This document shows, in pieces, positions 45,312 to 54,296 of a stretch of 64,000 bases of DNA. The DNA is from JAXGXT01 sp040772665 (GTDB lineage Bacteria > Bacillota > Clostridia > Lachnospirales > Anaerotignaceae): the NCBI GenBank assembly GCA_040772665.1, contig JAXGXT010000003.1, positions 248,001-312,000 of the forward strand, in the 5' to 3' direction. The stretch's first letter is position 1, and each line of letters begins with the position of its first letter. The notes beneath the pieces were generated by a model, which was not told the DNA's origin, did not search any database, and worked only from the letters and a program-made list of their open reading frames with translations. The position numbers were made by a program, and so were the translations under genes.

Positions 45312-45965
45312 ATGGTTAAAATAAATTACGATGTTATTCTTTTTGATCTTGACGGAACGGTTATTGAATCTCTTGACGGTATTTTAGATTCCATTAATTA
45401 CAGTTTTGAAAACGTGGGCATCAGCCCTATTGATAAAAAAGACCTTACACCTTTTATAGGGCCGCCTATTATTCATACTCTTCAGCTTAATTACGGCATG
45501 TCAAAGGAAGAAGCCGAGCATACAATGACATTTTATCACAAGCATTACGGCAGCGAGGGTTGGAAAAAGTATAAGGTTTATGACGGAGTTGGAGAACTTT
45601 TAAAAGGACTTAAAGTTTTAGGCAAAAAAATTGGTCTTGCAACAAACAAGCCAAGGCACTATGCTCAGATGATAATGGAAAATTGCGGATTTGACGGTTT
45701 ATTTGATTACATAGGCGGAAGCGATTTTGAAAATGGAATAACAAACAAAACTCAGGTTATCGAAAGCTGTCTTGAAAAGATGGAGATTCAAGACAAAAGC
45801 CGTGTTATTATGATTGGAGATAGGAAGTTTGATGTTTTAGGTGCAAAGGAAGCAGGAATTTCCACATTGGGCATAACTTATGGATATGGAGATAGAAAAG
45901 AGTTAGAAGAAGCCGGAGCAATTATTGTTGCCGATGAGCCAAGGGAGATTTTTGAACTTTTTTAG
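45312..45965 (+). CDS. HAD family hydrolase (phosphoglycolate phosphatase-like)
   Basis: The 217-residue protein has the HAD motifs: nucleophile Asp in DVILFDLDGTVIES, motif II Thr in GLATNKPRHYA, the Lys in NKTQVI, and motif IV MIGDRKFDVLGAK. A helical cap lies between motifs I and II (about 18-90), as in Gph/PGMB relatives. The substrate is a small phosphate ester, not inferable further. The ATG follows GAAAGGATTTT. It lies immediately after the decayed repeat, so its promoter may be repeat-derived. Confidence 0.9.
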   Translation: MVKINYDVILFDLDGTVIESLDGILDSINYSFENVGISPIDKKDLTPFIGPPIIHTLQLNYGMSKEEAEHTMTFYHKHYGSEGWKKYKVYDGVGELLKGLKVLGKKIGLATNKPRHYAQMIMENCGFDGLFDYIGGSDFENGITNKTQVIESCLEKMEIQDKSRVIMIGDRKFDVLGAKEAGISTLGITYGYGDRKELEEAGAIIVADEPREIFELF

Positions 45966-46050
45966 GATGTATAAAAATCTTTTGTTTATAGTACATTTGC
46001 ATAGAAAAGGTTTGAAAAATATTGTTATTTACACTAAAGCTATTGCATTT

Positions 46051-46079
46051 TAGACAAAAATATGGTACTACATAATATA
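46051..46079 (+). promoter_or_regulatory. Candidate promoter for glutamine synthetase III
   Basis: TAGACA 46051-46056, 17-bp spacer and AATATA 46074-46079. It would start transcription about 14 nt before a terminator-like hairpin, leaving about 225 nt of leader. Confidence 0.45.
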
Positions 46080-46099
46080 TTGAATTTTGATGTACAAAC

Positions 46100-46158
46100 A
46101 CGTTCACCTAAGGTAAAACGGGATTGCCTGTTTAACATAGTTAAGTGAACGTTTTTTA
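46100..46158 (+). terminator. Terminator or attenuator hairpin upstream of glnN
   Basis: ACGTTCAC (46100-46107) pairs with GTGAACGT (46145-46152), followed by TTTTTT. An inner AAACGGG/CCTGTTT hairpin fills the loop. It may end the HAD-hydrolase transcript or attenuate glnN transcription. Confidence 0.6.
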
Positions 46159-46309
46159 AAAAAGTAATAATATTTGTGCAGGCTGTGGAAGAAAAGCTTT
46201 GAAATAAAAGCAGAAAGAGTTAAAACTTGGGAAAGCCATTTATAATTGTCACAAGCATTATCTAAAACGGCAGAGTTAAATTTAATTTATTTAAGAAAGG
46301 AAAGTGTGT

Positions 46310-48412
46310 ATGGAGAAATTAACATTATCGGAGATTTATGGAATAAATGTTTTTAATGATGCTGTTATGAGAGAGCGGTTGCCAAAGAAAATATATAACG
46401 AATTAAAAAATACTATTAAATCGGGTGAAACCCTTAATTCATCAATAGCCGATGTTGTTGCAAACGCAATGAAGGACTGGGCAATTGAAAAAGGCGCAAC
46501 ACATTACACCCACTGGTTTCAGCCTATGACAGGGATTACCGCTGAAAAGCATGAGGCGTTTTTATCACCTATTGGTGAGGGCAAGGCTGTTGCTGATTTT
46601 TCGGGGAAAGAGCTTATAAAAGGCGAAAGCGACGCTTCAAGTTTCCCTTCAGGAGGTTTACGTGCAACATTTGAAGCAAGAGGATACACAGCATGGGATT
46701 GCACATCCCCTGCATTTATTAAGGAAACATCAACAGGGTGCACATTATGTATACCTACTGCTTTTTGCAGCTATACAGGAGAAGCTCTTGATAAAAAAAC
46801 GCCGCTGCTCCGTTCACTTGATGCAATAAACACTCAAGCTTTACGTATTTTAAGAATTTTTGGTGACAACGAAACCAAGAAAATTATTACATCCGTAGGG
46901 CCTGAACAGGAATATTTTCTTATTGACAAAAGCATGTATTCAAAAAGAAGAGATATTATTTTTACGGGAAGAACATTGTTTGGAGCACTGCCGCCAAAGG
47001 GGCAGGAGCTTGACGATCATTATTACGGTGCTTTAAGGGAAAATGTTGCGGGATTTATGAGCGAGCTTAACAAAGAGCTTTGGAAGCTTGGCATTTCTGC
47101 AAAAACACAGCACAACGAGGTGGCGCCTTGTCAGCATGAGCTGGCACCTATTTATTCAGACACTAACACTGCCACAGACCACAATCAGCTTATTATGGAG
47201 TCCATGAAAAGGATTGCAAACCATTTTAACCTTTACTGTCTTCTTCACGAAAAGCCTTTTGCAGGGGTTAACGGTTCTGGAAAACACAATAACTGGTCTA
47301 TTTCTACAGATACAGGGAAAAATCTTCTTGAACCGGGGAAAAAACCACATGAAAATATTTTGTTTCTTATTTTCTTAACAGCTGTTATTAAGGCTGTTGA
47401 TGAACATGCAGACCTTCTTCGTGTTTCTACGGCAAACCCTGGAAATGACCACAGACTTGGGGCACAGGAAGCACCGCCTGCCATTATTTCCATATTTTTA
47501 GGAAGTCAGCTTGAGGATATTTTAGAGCAGATTGAAAGAGGAGAGTTAAACAGCAGCATCCAAGGCGGCAAAATGGATATTGGCGCAAAAACCTTGCCAT
47601 ATCTTAAAAAGGATGCAACAGACAGAAACAGAACTTCACCCTTTGCTTTTACAGGCAACAAATTTGAGTTTAGAATGCTTGGGTCTTCTGACTCTATTGC
47701 GTGTCCAAACTATATAACAAACACCATTGTTGCCGAGGTGCTTGACGAGTTTGCAACAGAGCTTGAGGATTCAGAGGATTTAGGAAAGGCTGCAATTGAG
47801 CTTATTAAAAAGACTATTAAAAAGCATAAAAGAATTATTTTTAACGGCAACGGATATTCAGAGGATTGGGTTGAAGAAGCCGAAAGAAGAGGATTGCCTA
47901 ATATAAACTGCACAGTTGATGCCATTGAGGCAATAAGAAGTGACAAGGCTGTAAAGATGTTTGAAAAGTATCATGTTCTTACAAGGGCGGAATGTAATTC
48001 AAGAGCAGAAATTCTTTATGAGGAATATGAAAAACAAATTAACATTGAGGCAAGGACTATGATTGATATGGTTCTTAAGCAGATTAGACCTGCTGTTATA
48101 GGATATTCAAAGGAGCTTGCCGACACGGCTGTATCGCTTAATGCGGCAGGGGTTAGCAGCGAAAGTGTTGTGGCATTATTAAAAGAGATTACTAAAGAGC
48201 TTAATGACATGAACGAAGCGCTTGAAAAGCTTAAAAAAGAGCTTGATGAAGTTTCAAAAGTGTGCGGAGTTAAGGATAAGGCTTTTATGTACAGACAAAA
48301 GGTGTTTTTTGCCATGGAAAAGTTGCGTGAGCCTGCAGACAGGCTTGAAATGCTTGTTGATGAAAAGCACTGGCCTTTCCCTACGTATGGTGATTTATTG
48401 TTTTATGTTTAA
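46310..48412 (+). CDS. glnN: Glutamine synthetase type III
   Basis: The 700-residue enzyme makes glutamine from glutamate, ammonia and ATP. Length and motifs are those of GSIII, not GSI: WFQPMTGITAEKHEAF, GPEQEYFLID, the HNEVAPCQHELAPIY metal region, GVNGSGKHNNWS and the NRTSPFAFTGNKFEFR arginine-rich block. ATG 46310 follows AGAAAGG; a GTG at 46304 is in frame. No glnR, amtB or glnK is near. An upstream hairpin suggests leader-mediated regulation by nitrogen state. Confidence 0.95.
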   Translation: MEKLTLSEIYGINVFNDAVMRERLPKKIYNELKNTIKSGETLNSSIADVVANAMKDWAIEKGATHYTHWFQPMTGITAEKHEAFLSPIGEGKAVADFSGKELIKGESDASSFPSGGLRATFEARGYTAWDCTSPAFIKETSTGCTLCIPTAFCSYTGEALDKKTPLLRSLDAINTQALRILRIFGDNETKKIITSVGPEQEYFLIDKSMYSKRRDIIFTGRTLFGALPPKGQELDDHYYGALRENVAGFMSELNKELWKLGISAKTQHNEVAPCQHELAPIYSDTNTATDHNQLIMESMKRIANHFNLYCLLHEKPFAGVNGSGKHNNWSISTDTGKNLLEPGKKPHENILFLIFLTAVIKAVDEHADLLRVSTANPGNDHRLGAQEAPPAIISIFLGSQLEDILEQIERGELNSSIQGGKMDIGAKTLPYLKKDATDRNRTSPFAFTGNKFEFRMLGSSDSIACPNYITNTIVAEVLDEFATELEDSEDLGKAAIELIKKTIKKHKRIIFNGNGYSEDWVEEAERRGLPNINCTVDAIEAIRSDKAVKMFEKYHVLTRAECNSRAEILYEEYEKQINIEARTMIDMVLKQIRPAVIGYSKELADTAVSLNAAGVSSESVVALLKEITKELNDMNEALEKLKKELDEVSKVCGVKDKAFMYRQKVFFAMEKLREPADRLEMLVDEKHWPFPTYGDLLFYV

Positions 48413-48453
48413 AGAGAATTATAATAAAAATTAAAGTTAGTATAAATATAAAA

Positions 48454-48496
48454 AGCAAACAGCGAAGACTTATGAAGTTAATGCTGTTTGTTTTTT
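48454..48496 (+). terminator. Terminator after glnN
   Basis: GCAAACAGC pairs with GCTGTTTGT and is followed by TTTTTATT. Confidence 0.75.
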
Positions 48497-48973
48497 ATTG
48501 TGATTTTAAAATGATGCGTTGTTTATTGCGAGATGCATAAGAAATCAAAATCATGGGTGGGGAAGTTGCTTTGTAAACAATAACTTCATTATGGCGGTAT
48601 TTATCTTTGCCGTTTCTAACTCCGCTTTTAAAAAAAGAGGATGGGTTTGGGCAAAGTCCGAGGTTTGTATTTTCTTTGTATTTTCTTTGTGTTATTTTAC
48701 TGTAATTTACGGAAAAATTAAAAAACAGCTTATATTTAAAAGTATTTCTTTCAATTGAAAGCAAATATATCATATGATATACTTAATTGACGAGGATGCA
48801 AGTTTTAATTATTTTAAATATTATGCATTATAAATCTGTTATTTTTAAAAAATTAAAATTATCTAAGTTTATTATTAGAATATATTATGCAGGTTTAGTT
48901 TTGGGATTTAGATACTTTTTTATGTAAGAGTTGACATAGTTTTATTTTTTTGGGGGGTGAATTTTAGATTGTC
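48497..48973. other. 477-bp intergenic region with a repeat fragment
   Basis: The stretch holds a short, inverted fragment of the repeat-family 5' module at 48636-48668 (TTTAAAAAAAGAGGATGGGT, then TTGGGCAAAGTCCGAGG), and otherwise AT-rich sequence. TTGACA at 48931-48936 has no convincing -10 partner. No small ORF with a ribosome binding site is seen; two ORFs of about 80-90 codons overlapping the fragment are not credible. Confidence 0.45.
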
Positions 48974-50725
48974 ATGAAAAGTATAATAAGCATATTTAAT
49001 AAAAAAGTTATAATGCTTGTTTTTGCGGTTGGTATTTTTATGAGCTTTAGTTTTAATGTAAAGGCCGGTGAAGTTTCTTTTACTCAAGAGGAGAAAGATT
49101 TTATAGGGAAAGAAAGAGTGTTGAAGGCAGTTTCCATTGATGGCGCAGCCCCCCTTCACTACAGGGACTCTAAGGGTGAAATTAGGGGAATAGCTGTTGA
49201 TGTGCTTAACGAAATATCAAATATATCAGGGATTGATTTTGAATATTATCTATACGAAAGTGTAGAGGAGGCTTTAAAAAGTGACTTTGATGTTGTGGTT
49301 GGTGTATCAAAGCAGTATGCCTCTGGCGGTATAGTTTTGTCAAAACCTTATTTGGAAACTGAAACAGTGTTATTTTACAGTAAAGCATTGGAGCCGACAG
49401 AATTGGAAAACAGAAGGTTTGCAGCCATAAAGGGTGGTTCATTGCCTGAAGGAATAAAAGAGCAGCAGGTTATTTATTACAACGACAGAGAGCATACCCT
49501 TAGCGCTGTGGAAAATGGAAAAGCAGATTACGGCTATGGAAATGCATATTCCGTGGCTTTTTACATGATGCAAAATGGATACAAAAATGTTGTTTTTATT
49601 CCCATGGGAAAAGAAAAAAGAGAATACTGCATAGGAACAAATGAAGAGGATAAGGTTTTGCTTTCTATTATAAACAAATCAATTGATGCAATTGATAAAA
49701 GCCGAATGGATATGTTGGTTTTAGATGTGGCATCACAAATTGAAAGAAAAATCACTTTTTCCATGATAAGCGATGCTTACGGGAAAGAAACTTTCGGTTT
49801 GTTTTTTATAATAATGTCAGTTCTTGCATACAGTGTGTTTTCAAGCACACGTGCAAAAAATCAATTTAAAATGGAAAACAAAAGATATAGCACTTTATCA
49901 CAATTATCAAACGAATATTTATTTGAATATAAAATAAAGACGGATGAGCTGGAAATAGCAGAAAAGCTGAACGAGAAAGTTAACACATATGAAAACGGCG
50001 AAGAAATAATTCGTTTGCTTAAAGATTTTATAAAGGAGTTTGACAATAACTATGATGCGGTAAACTGCCACACAATAAAGCTTCCTCTTTGCAGCGAAGG
50101 AACATGCGTGTTTAGGGTGTTACTTTCATATTTAAGAGATGACAGCGGAAAGCTTTGTTCTATTATTGGAAAATTAAAGGACGTAAGCGAAGAAGAAAGA
50201 GAAAAGGAAGAGTTGATAGCCAGGTCGCAGTTAGACGGTTTAACAGGGTTATACAATGCCGTTACAACAAAAGAAGCTATTCTTAAAAGTATGAGCAGCA
50301 AAGATATTAATGTGCAGGATGCTTTAATAATAATTGATTGTGACAGGTTTAAAAAGATTAATGACAATTACGGGCATTTGACAGGGAATGAGGTTCTTAA
50401 AAACATAAGCAAAGGACTGAAGATTACTTTTTGGCAAAGTGATATTATTGGACGAATTGGAGGGGACGAGTTTTGCGTGTATATGCATGATGTTCCGTCT
50501 GTGGATTTTGTTACATTAAAATGTCGAAAGTTTATGAAGATTATCCATGAACTAAACGAGGGATTACCTGTTTGTGTAAGTGTCGGCATATCAATCTTTA
50601 AAGAAAAAATCACTTATGAAAAGTTGTTTCAGCAGGCGGATGATGCTCTTTATGCCGCAAAAGAAAGCGGCGGCGCACAGGTTATTATTTATGATAAAAA
50701 AGAAGACAAAAAGAAAGAAGCATGA
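48974..50725 (+). CDS. Diguanylate cyclase with extracytoplasmic substrate-binding sensor
   Basis: A 583-residue membrane protein. An N-terminal hydrophobic segment (about 10-30) precedes a type-3 solute-binding-like domain (about 35-250; APLHYRDSKGEIRGIAVDVL). A second helix lies at about 265-285, then a PAS-like region, then a GGDEF domain with intact GGDEF at about 496-500 (IGRIGGDEFCVYM). It should make cyclic di-GMP in response to a bound amino acid or similar ligand. The inhibitory RxxD site reads WQSD, so product inhibition may be lost. No EAL domain. The ATG follows GGGGGGTGAATTTTAGATTGTC. Confidence 0.9.
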   Translation: MKSIISIFNKKVIMLVFAVGIFMSFSFNVKAGEVSFTQEEKDFIGKERVLKAVSIDGAAPLHYRDSKGEIRGIAVDVLNEISNISGIDFEYYLYESVEEALKSDFDVVVGVSKQYASGGIVLSKPYLETETVLFYSKALEPTELENRRFAAIKGGSLPEGIKEQQVIYYNDREHTLSAVENGKADYGYGNAYSVAFYMMQNGYKNVVFIPMGKEKREYCIGTNEEDKVLLSIINKSIDAIDKSRMDMLVLDVASQIERKITFSMISDAYGKETFGLFFIIMSVLAYSVFSSTRAKNQFKMENKRYSTLSQLSNEYLFEYKIKTDELEIAEKLNEKVNTYENGEEIIRLLKDFIKEFDNNYDAVNCHTIKLPLCSEGTCVFRVLLSYLRDDSGKLCSIIGKLKDVSEEEREKEELIARSQLDGLTGLYNAVTTKEAILKSMSSKDINVQDALIIIDCDRFKKINDNYGHLTGNEVLKNISKGLKITFWQSDIIGRIGGDEFCVYMHDVPSVDFVTLKCRKFMKIIHELNEGLPVCVSVGISIFKEKITYEKLFQQADDALYAAKESGGAQVIIYDKKEDKKKEA

Positions 50726-50819
50726 TTTAAGGGATTTATGTTGTTAAGACATAAAACATATGCTGTAATTATAAAAATCATTAGACGTTATATTAAAATT
50801 TATGAAGTGGAAGTGGAAA

Positions 50820-51302
50820 ATGAAAAAACTTAGAATTGAGGCTGCAAAAGAATGTGATATCAATGATATTTTAAGATTTATTACTGCGCTTGCCGAGTAT
50901 GAAAAAATGCTTGATGAAGTTGTTGCAACAAAAGAACTTTTAAGAGAATGGATATTTGAGAAAAAGATTGCCCAGGTTATATTTGCTGTTGAAGATGAGG
51001 AAAGGGTTGGTTTTGCTTTATTTTTTCACAATTTTTCAACATTTGTTGGAAAAGGCGGAATTTATTTAGAGGATTTATTTGTTTTTCCAAAGCACAGAGG
51101 AAAGGGATACGGCAAGGCTCTTTTTAAGGAGCTTGCAAAGATAGCCAAAGAGAGAGATTGCGGGCGGTTTGAATGGAGTTGTCTTAACTGGAACCAGCCA
51201 AGCATCGATTTTTATCTTTCCATGGGGGCTGTTGCCATGGAGGAGTGGACAGTTTACAGGCTTAGCGGTGAGAACCTTAAAAGGCTTGCAGAGGAAGAAT
51301 AA
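50820..51302 (+). CDS. GNAT N-acetyltransferase (SSAT-like)
   Basis: A 160-residue Gcn5-related acetyltransferase. Motif A with the acetyl-CoA-binding HRGKGYGKALFKEL, the preceding GKGGIYLEDLFV strand and the ENWNQPSIDFY-type SCLNWNQPSIDFYLSMGA block resemble the spermidine/spermine acetyltransferase branch, so a polyamine or similar amine is a reasonable guess. I prefer the ATG at 50820 with GGAAGTGG upstream; the ATG at 50802 lacks a binding site and adds six Lys/Trp-rich residues. It is followed by a terminator. Confidence 0.88.
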   Translation: MKKLRIEAAKECDINDILRFITALAEYEKMLDEVVATKELLREWIFEKKIAQVIFAVEDEERVGFALFFHNFSTFVGKGGIYLEDLFVFPKHRGKGYGKALFKELAKIAKERDCGRFEWSCLNWNQPSIDFYLSMGAVAMEEWTVYRLSGENLKRLAEEE

Positions 51303-51321
51303 TGTTTAAAATGTTTATAAT

Positions 51322-51356
51322 AAAAAAGCCCGTTCTTTATGAAACAGGGCTTTTTT
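51322..51356 (+). terminator. Terminator after the GNAT gene
   Basis: AAAAAAGCCC and GGGCTTTTTT, with GTT/AAC pairing above a single bulge, enclose a short loop. Confidence 0.75.
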
Positions 51357-51489
51357 ATTATTGGAAAAGTCTTAGCCTCACTTAAACCAGTTTACCTTTT
51401 AAAGGGTAAGGTTTTTTGGGTGAAGATAAAACTGAATGTCTATAGTGTCTGCTTTGCCAAGCAAAGTGCTTAACAGACAGATTTAAGAT

Positions 51490-52611
51490 TTAAACTCTTC
51501 TTTTTTTAACTGGAACATCGCCGAAAGAGATGCCTAAATCTCTTGCAACGCTAACAAGTTCACCGCTTGGGTCGACAAGTTTTTGAGAGCCTATAACATA
51601 ATCAAGAAGGATATGGCCGATTTGACCTCCTCTTAGGCACACCATTGTGCCATAATTTTCTTCATGAATTAGTTTTGCGGCATAGGAGCCGTAGCGGGCA
51701 GAAAGAATTCTATCATAAGGCGATGTTTCACCTCCTCTTTGAGTATGACCCAAAACTACAGGGCGAATTTCATGGTCATCGCCTATAATCTGCTCCAGTT
51801 CGTAGGAAAGTTTATTTGCTATGCCTCCAAGGCGAATTGGGTCGGGGCTGTCTTCCACAATTTTATTTATTGTTACCTGACCTCCGATTTCCTTTGCTCC
51901 TTCTGAAACTACGATTATTGTAAAGTGTTTCCCTCTTGAATCTCTTTCTCGGATTTTTTGAACAACATTATCCAATGAATAGGGGATTTCAGGAAGAAGA
52001 ATTATATCAGCGCTTCCTGCAATGCCGCCATAAAGAGCAATCCAGCCTGCATTTCTGCCCATGACTTCAACAACTATTATTCTATGATGGCTTTCGGCAG
52101 TTGTATGAAGTCTTCCCAAAGCTTCTGTTACAATGTTTATTGCTGTGTCAAAACCGAAGGTTCTGTCTGTTGCCATTAAATCGTTATCAATAGTTTTTGG
52201 AACACCTATTACATTAACACCTTTTTTTGCAAAATCTCTTGCGCTTGTTAATGTTCCGTCGCCGCCCAGCACAACGAGGGCTTCAACGCCTTCTTTTTTC
52301 AAATTTTCCACAGCTACGTCGGAAACATCTTTTCTTATCCAGTTGCCGTTTTCGTCTTGAACTTTATAGTCAAAAAGGTTATCCCTATTTGAGCTGTATA
52401 AAATCGAACCACCTTTATGGAGAATTCCTGTTGTGCTTTCCAGTGTAAGGGGAACAAAATCGTTGGTGTACAAGCCTCTATAGCCGAATTTATAGCCTAT
52501 AAGCTCATAGCCGTATTTAAGTATACAAGTTTTTGTTAATGTATATATAACTGCGTTAAGCCCAGGAGCATCACCGCCGCCTGTTAGTACAGCAATCTTT
52601 TTTTTAGCCAT
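51490..52611 (-). CDS. pfkA: 6-phosphofructokinase, mixed-signature (group III-like)
   Basis: The 373-residue enzyme phosphorylates fructose 6-phosphate in glycolysis. It has LTGGGDAPGLNAVI, GGDGT at 116-120, PKTIDND at 138-144 and the MGRNAGW block. The Gly in GGDG is the ATP-type residue, while Lys in PKTIDND is the PPi-type residue; this combination is known from group III phosphofructokinases of actinobacteria and some other bacteria. ATP use is therefore likely but PPi cannot be excluded. The length exceeds the 320-residue E. coli type. ATAGGAGGA precedes the start; a strong promoter lies upstream. Confidence 0.92.
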   Translation of the reverse strand: MAKKKIAVLTGGGDAPGLNAVIYTLTKTCILKYGYELIGYKFGYRGLYTNDFVPLTLESTTGILHKGGSILYSSNRDNLFDYKVQDENGNWIRKDVSDVAVENLKKEGVEALVVLGGDGTLTSARDFAKKGVNVIGVPKTIDNDLMATDRTFGFDTAINIVTEALGRLHTTAESHHRIIVVEVMGRNAGWIALYGGIAGSADIILLPEIPYSLDNVVQKIRERDSRGKHFTIIVVSEGAKEIGGQVTINKIVEDSPDPIRLGGIANKLSYELEQIIGDDHEIRPVVLGHTQRGGETSPYDRILSARYGSYAAKLIHEENYGTMVCLRGGQIGHILLDYVIGSQKLVDPSGELVSVARDLGISFGDVPVKKRRV

Positions 52612-52653
52612 TTAAACATTCCTCCTATATTAAGTTATCCCAGTTAATAAAAA

Positions 52654-52682
52654 ATTATATAACAAAGAAGAGTATTTGTAAA
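52654..52682 (-). promoter_or_regulatory. Promoter for pfkA
   Basis: On the minus strand TTTACA (complement of 52677-52682), 17-bp spacer and perfect TATAAT (complement of 52654-52659). Confidence 0.7.
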
Positions 52683-52878
52683 ATAAAAGTTACCAAAAGC
52701 ATGCAGTTCAATTTTTAAAAATTTCAAATTAAGAATTAAATTTCAAGCTGCGATTAAGAGTTAAATTATATTTCTCGGGAATAATGAGTTTAAATAAAAT
52801 TTAAATTTATATAAAATTGCATATTAAAAGCTGAATTATTAAGCTTATGTAATGTTATCAAAGGGGGATTTTTAACAA

Positions 52879-54138
52879 ATGTCAAAATTTTTGGTGACTC
52901 CAAACGGGCCTTTAAGAGGAAAAATTAAAGTAAACGGTTCTAAAAATTCAGCTTTACCAATACTTTGTGCTTGTATGTTAACGGAAAAGGAATGTATTAT
53001 AAGCCAGGTTCCGCCGCTTATGGATGTTATGGTTATGTTTGATATTCTCAGGTCGTTAGGTGTCAGCATTCAATATGACGGTCAAAAGCAGGTGGCAAAA
53101 ATAAAGGCTGAAAAAATAACAAAGTCTTGTGTTGAATATGAAATGGCAGGCAGGCTTAGAGCATCTTTTCTTGTTATGGGATCTCTTTTGGCAAGAAAGC
53201 AAAGAGCAAAGCTTGCACTTCCCGGAGGATGCAAAATTGGAACAAGGCCTGTGGATTTACATTTAAAAGGGTTTAAGGAATTAGGAGTAAAAATAAAAAG
53301 AGAACATGGATATATTACAGCAAGATGCAGAAAGCTTACAGGGTGTCGGATTTATCTTGATTTTCCCAGTGTGGGAGCCACAGAAAACGTTATGATGGCG
53401 GCGGCTGTTGCGGAGGGAACAACAATTATTGAAAATGCGGCAACAGAGCCTGAAATTATTGATTTGGCACAGTTTTTAAACAAAATGGGAGCAAAGATAA
53501 GTGACTACGGAACGGGAACCATAATTATAAAGGGTGTGAAAAGTCTTAAAGGTGCAAGGCATACTGTTATTTCTGACAGAATTGAAGCCGGTACATTTAT
53601 GGCGGCGGCAGCAATAACAGGAGGGGAGATTACTCTTACAAATGCAGACAGCGAGCATTTAGGTGCGATTATTTCTAAGTTAAGCGAAGCAGGGGTTGAG
53701 GTTAATGAAAGCGAAGAGGGGTTGACTGTGAAGCGAATGGGTGAATTAAGCGGTTTTAATTTAAAGACATTGCCTTTTCCAGGGTTCCCCACAGATTTAC
53801 AGGCTGTGTTTATGAGCCTTGATTCCATTGCCAAGGGAACGGGAATTATTACTGAAACAGTTTTCGAAAACAGGTTTATGCAGGCGACGGAGCTTAACAG
53901 AATGGGTGCAGACATTAAAACAGACGGAAGAGTGGCTGTTGTTGAAGGGGTAAAAAAGCTTATGGGAAGTCCTGTTAAAGCAACAGACCTTAGAGCTGGG
54001 GCCGCACTTGTTATTGCCGCCTTAGCGGCAGAGGGGGATACGGAAATCGGAGAAATTTATCATATTGAAAGAGGATATTTTGAACTTGACAAAAGGCTTA
54101 ACTCTCTTGGGGCTAAAATTGAAAAAATTGAAGATTAA
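52879..54138 (+). CDS. murA: UDP-N-acetylglucosamine 1-carboxyvinyltransferase
   Basis: MurA catalyses the first committed step of peptidoglycan synthesis. The 419-residue sequence has NGSKNSALPILCA near the N terminus (Lys and Asn of the active site), the catalytic Cys118 in LPGGCKIGTRPVDLHL, which is the fosfomycin target, and the late RAGAALVIAALAAEG segment. Clostridia often carry two MurA paralogues; which one this is cannot be told. It is monocistronic, flanked by long spacers. Confidence 0.95.
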   Translation: MSKFLVTPNGPLRGKIKVNGSKNSALPILCACMLTEKECIISQVPPLMDVMVMFDILRSLGVSIQYDGQKQVAKIKAEKITKSCVEYEMAGRLRASFLVMGSLLARKQRAKLALPGGCKIGTRPVDLHLKGFKELGVKIKREHGYITARCRKLTGCRIYLDFPSVGATENVMMAAAVAEGTTIIENAATEPEIIDLAQFLNKMGAKISDYGTGTIIIKGVKSLKGARHTVISDRIEAGTFMAAAAITGGEITLTNADSEHLGAIISKLSEAGVEVNESEEGLTVKRMGELSGFNLKTLPFPGFPTDLQAVFMSLDSIAKGTGIITETVFENRFMQATELNRMGADIKTDGRVAVVEGVKKLMGSPVKATDLRAGAALVIAALAAEGDTEIGEIYHIERGYFELDKRLNSLGAKIEKIED

Positions 54139-54296
54139 ATTAGGTAATTTGTTAAAAAATGATTGAAAATGAGAAAATGAATAGAAAAAATAGTTTGTTT
54201 TTTAATATAAAAGATTAAAATTTGTTAAAAGACGGGAATTAAGAAAACATTACTTTCTTTGCTATAGGTTTATTGGTATAATATTGTAGGCGAATA

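Noticed and set aside
46100..46158. Glutamine riboswitch (glnA motif) before glnN
   Set aside because: The outer CGTTCA/TGAACG pairing looked suggestive, but the conserved GACGGAAGUAGG core is absent. Treated as a terminator or attenuator.
48495..48773. Overlapping ORFs of 79-92 codons on both strands between glnN and the diguanylate cyclase
   Set aside because: No ribosome binding sites, low-complexity translations and overlap with a repeat fragment.
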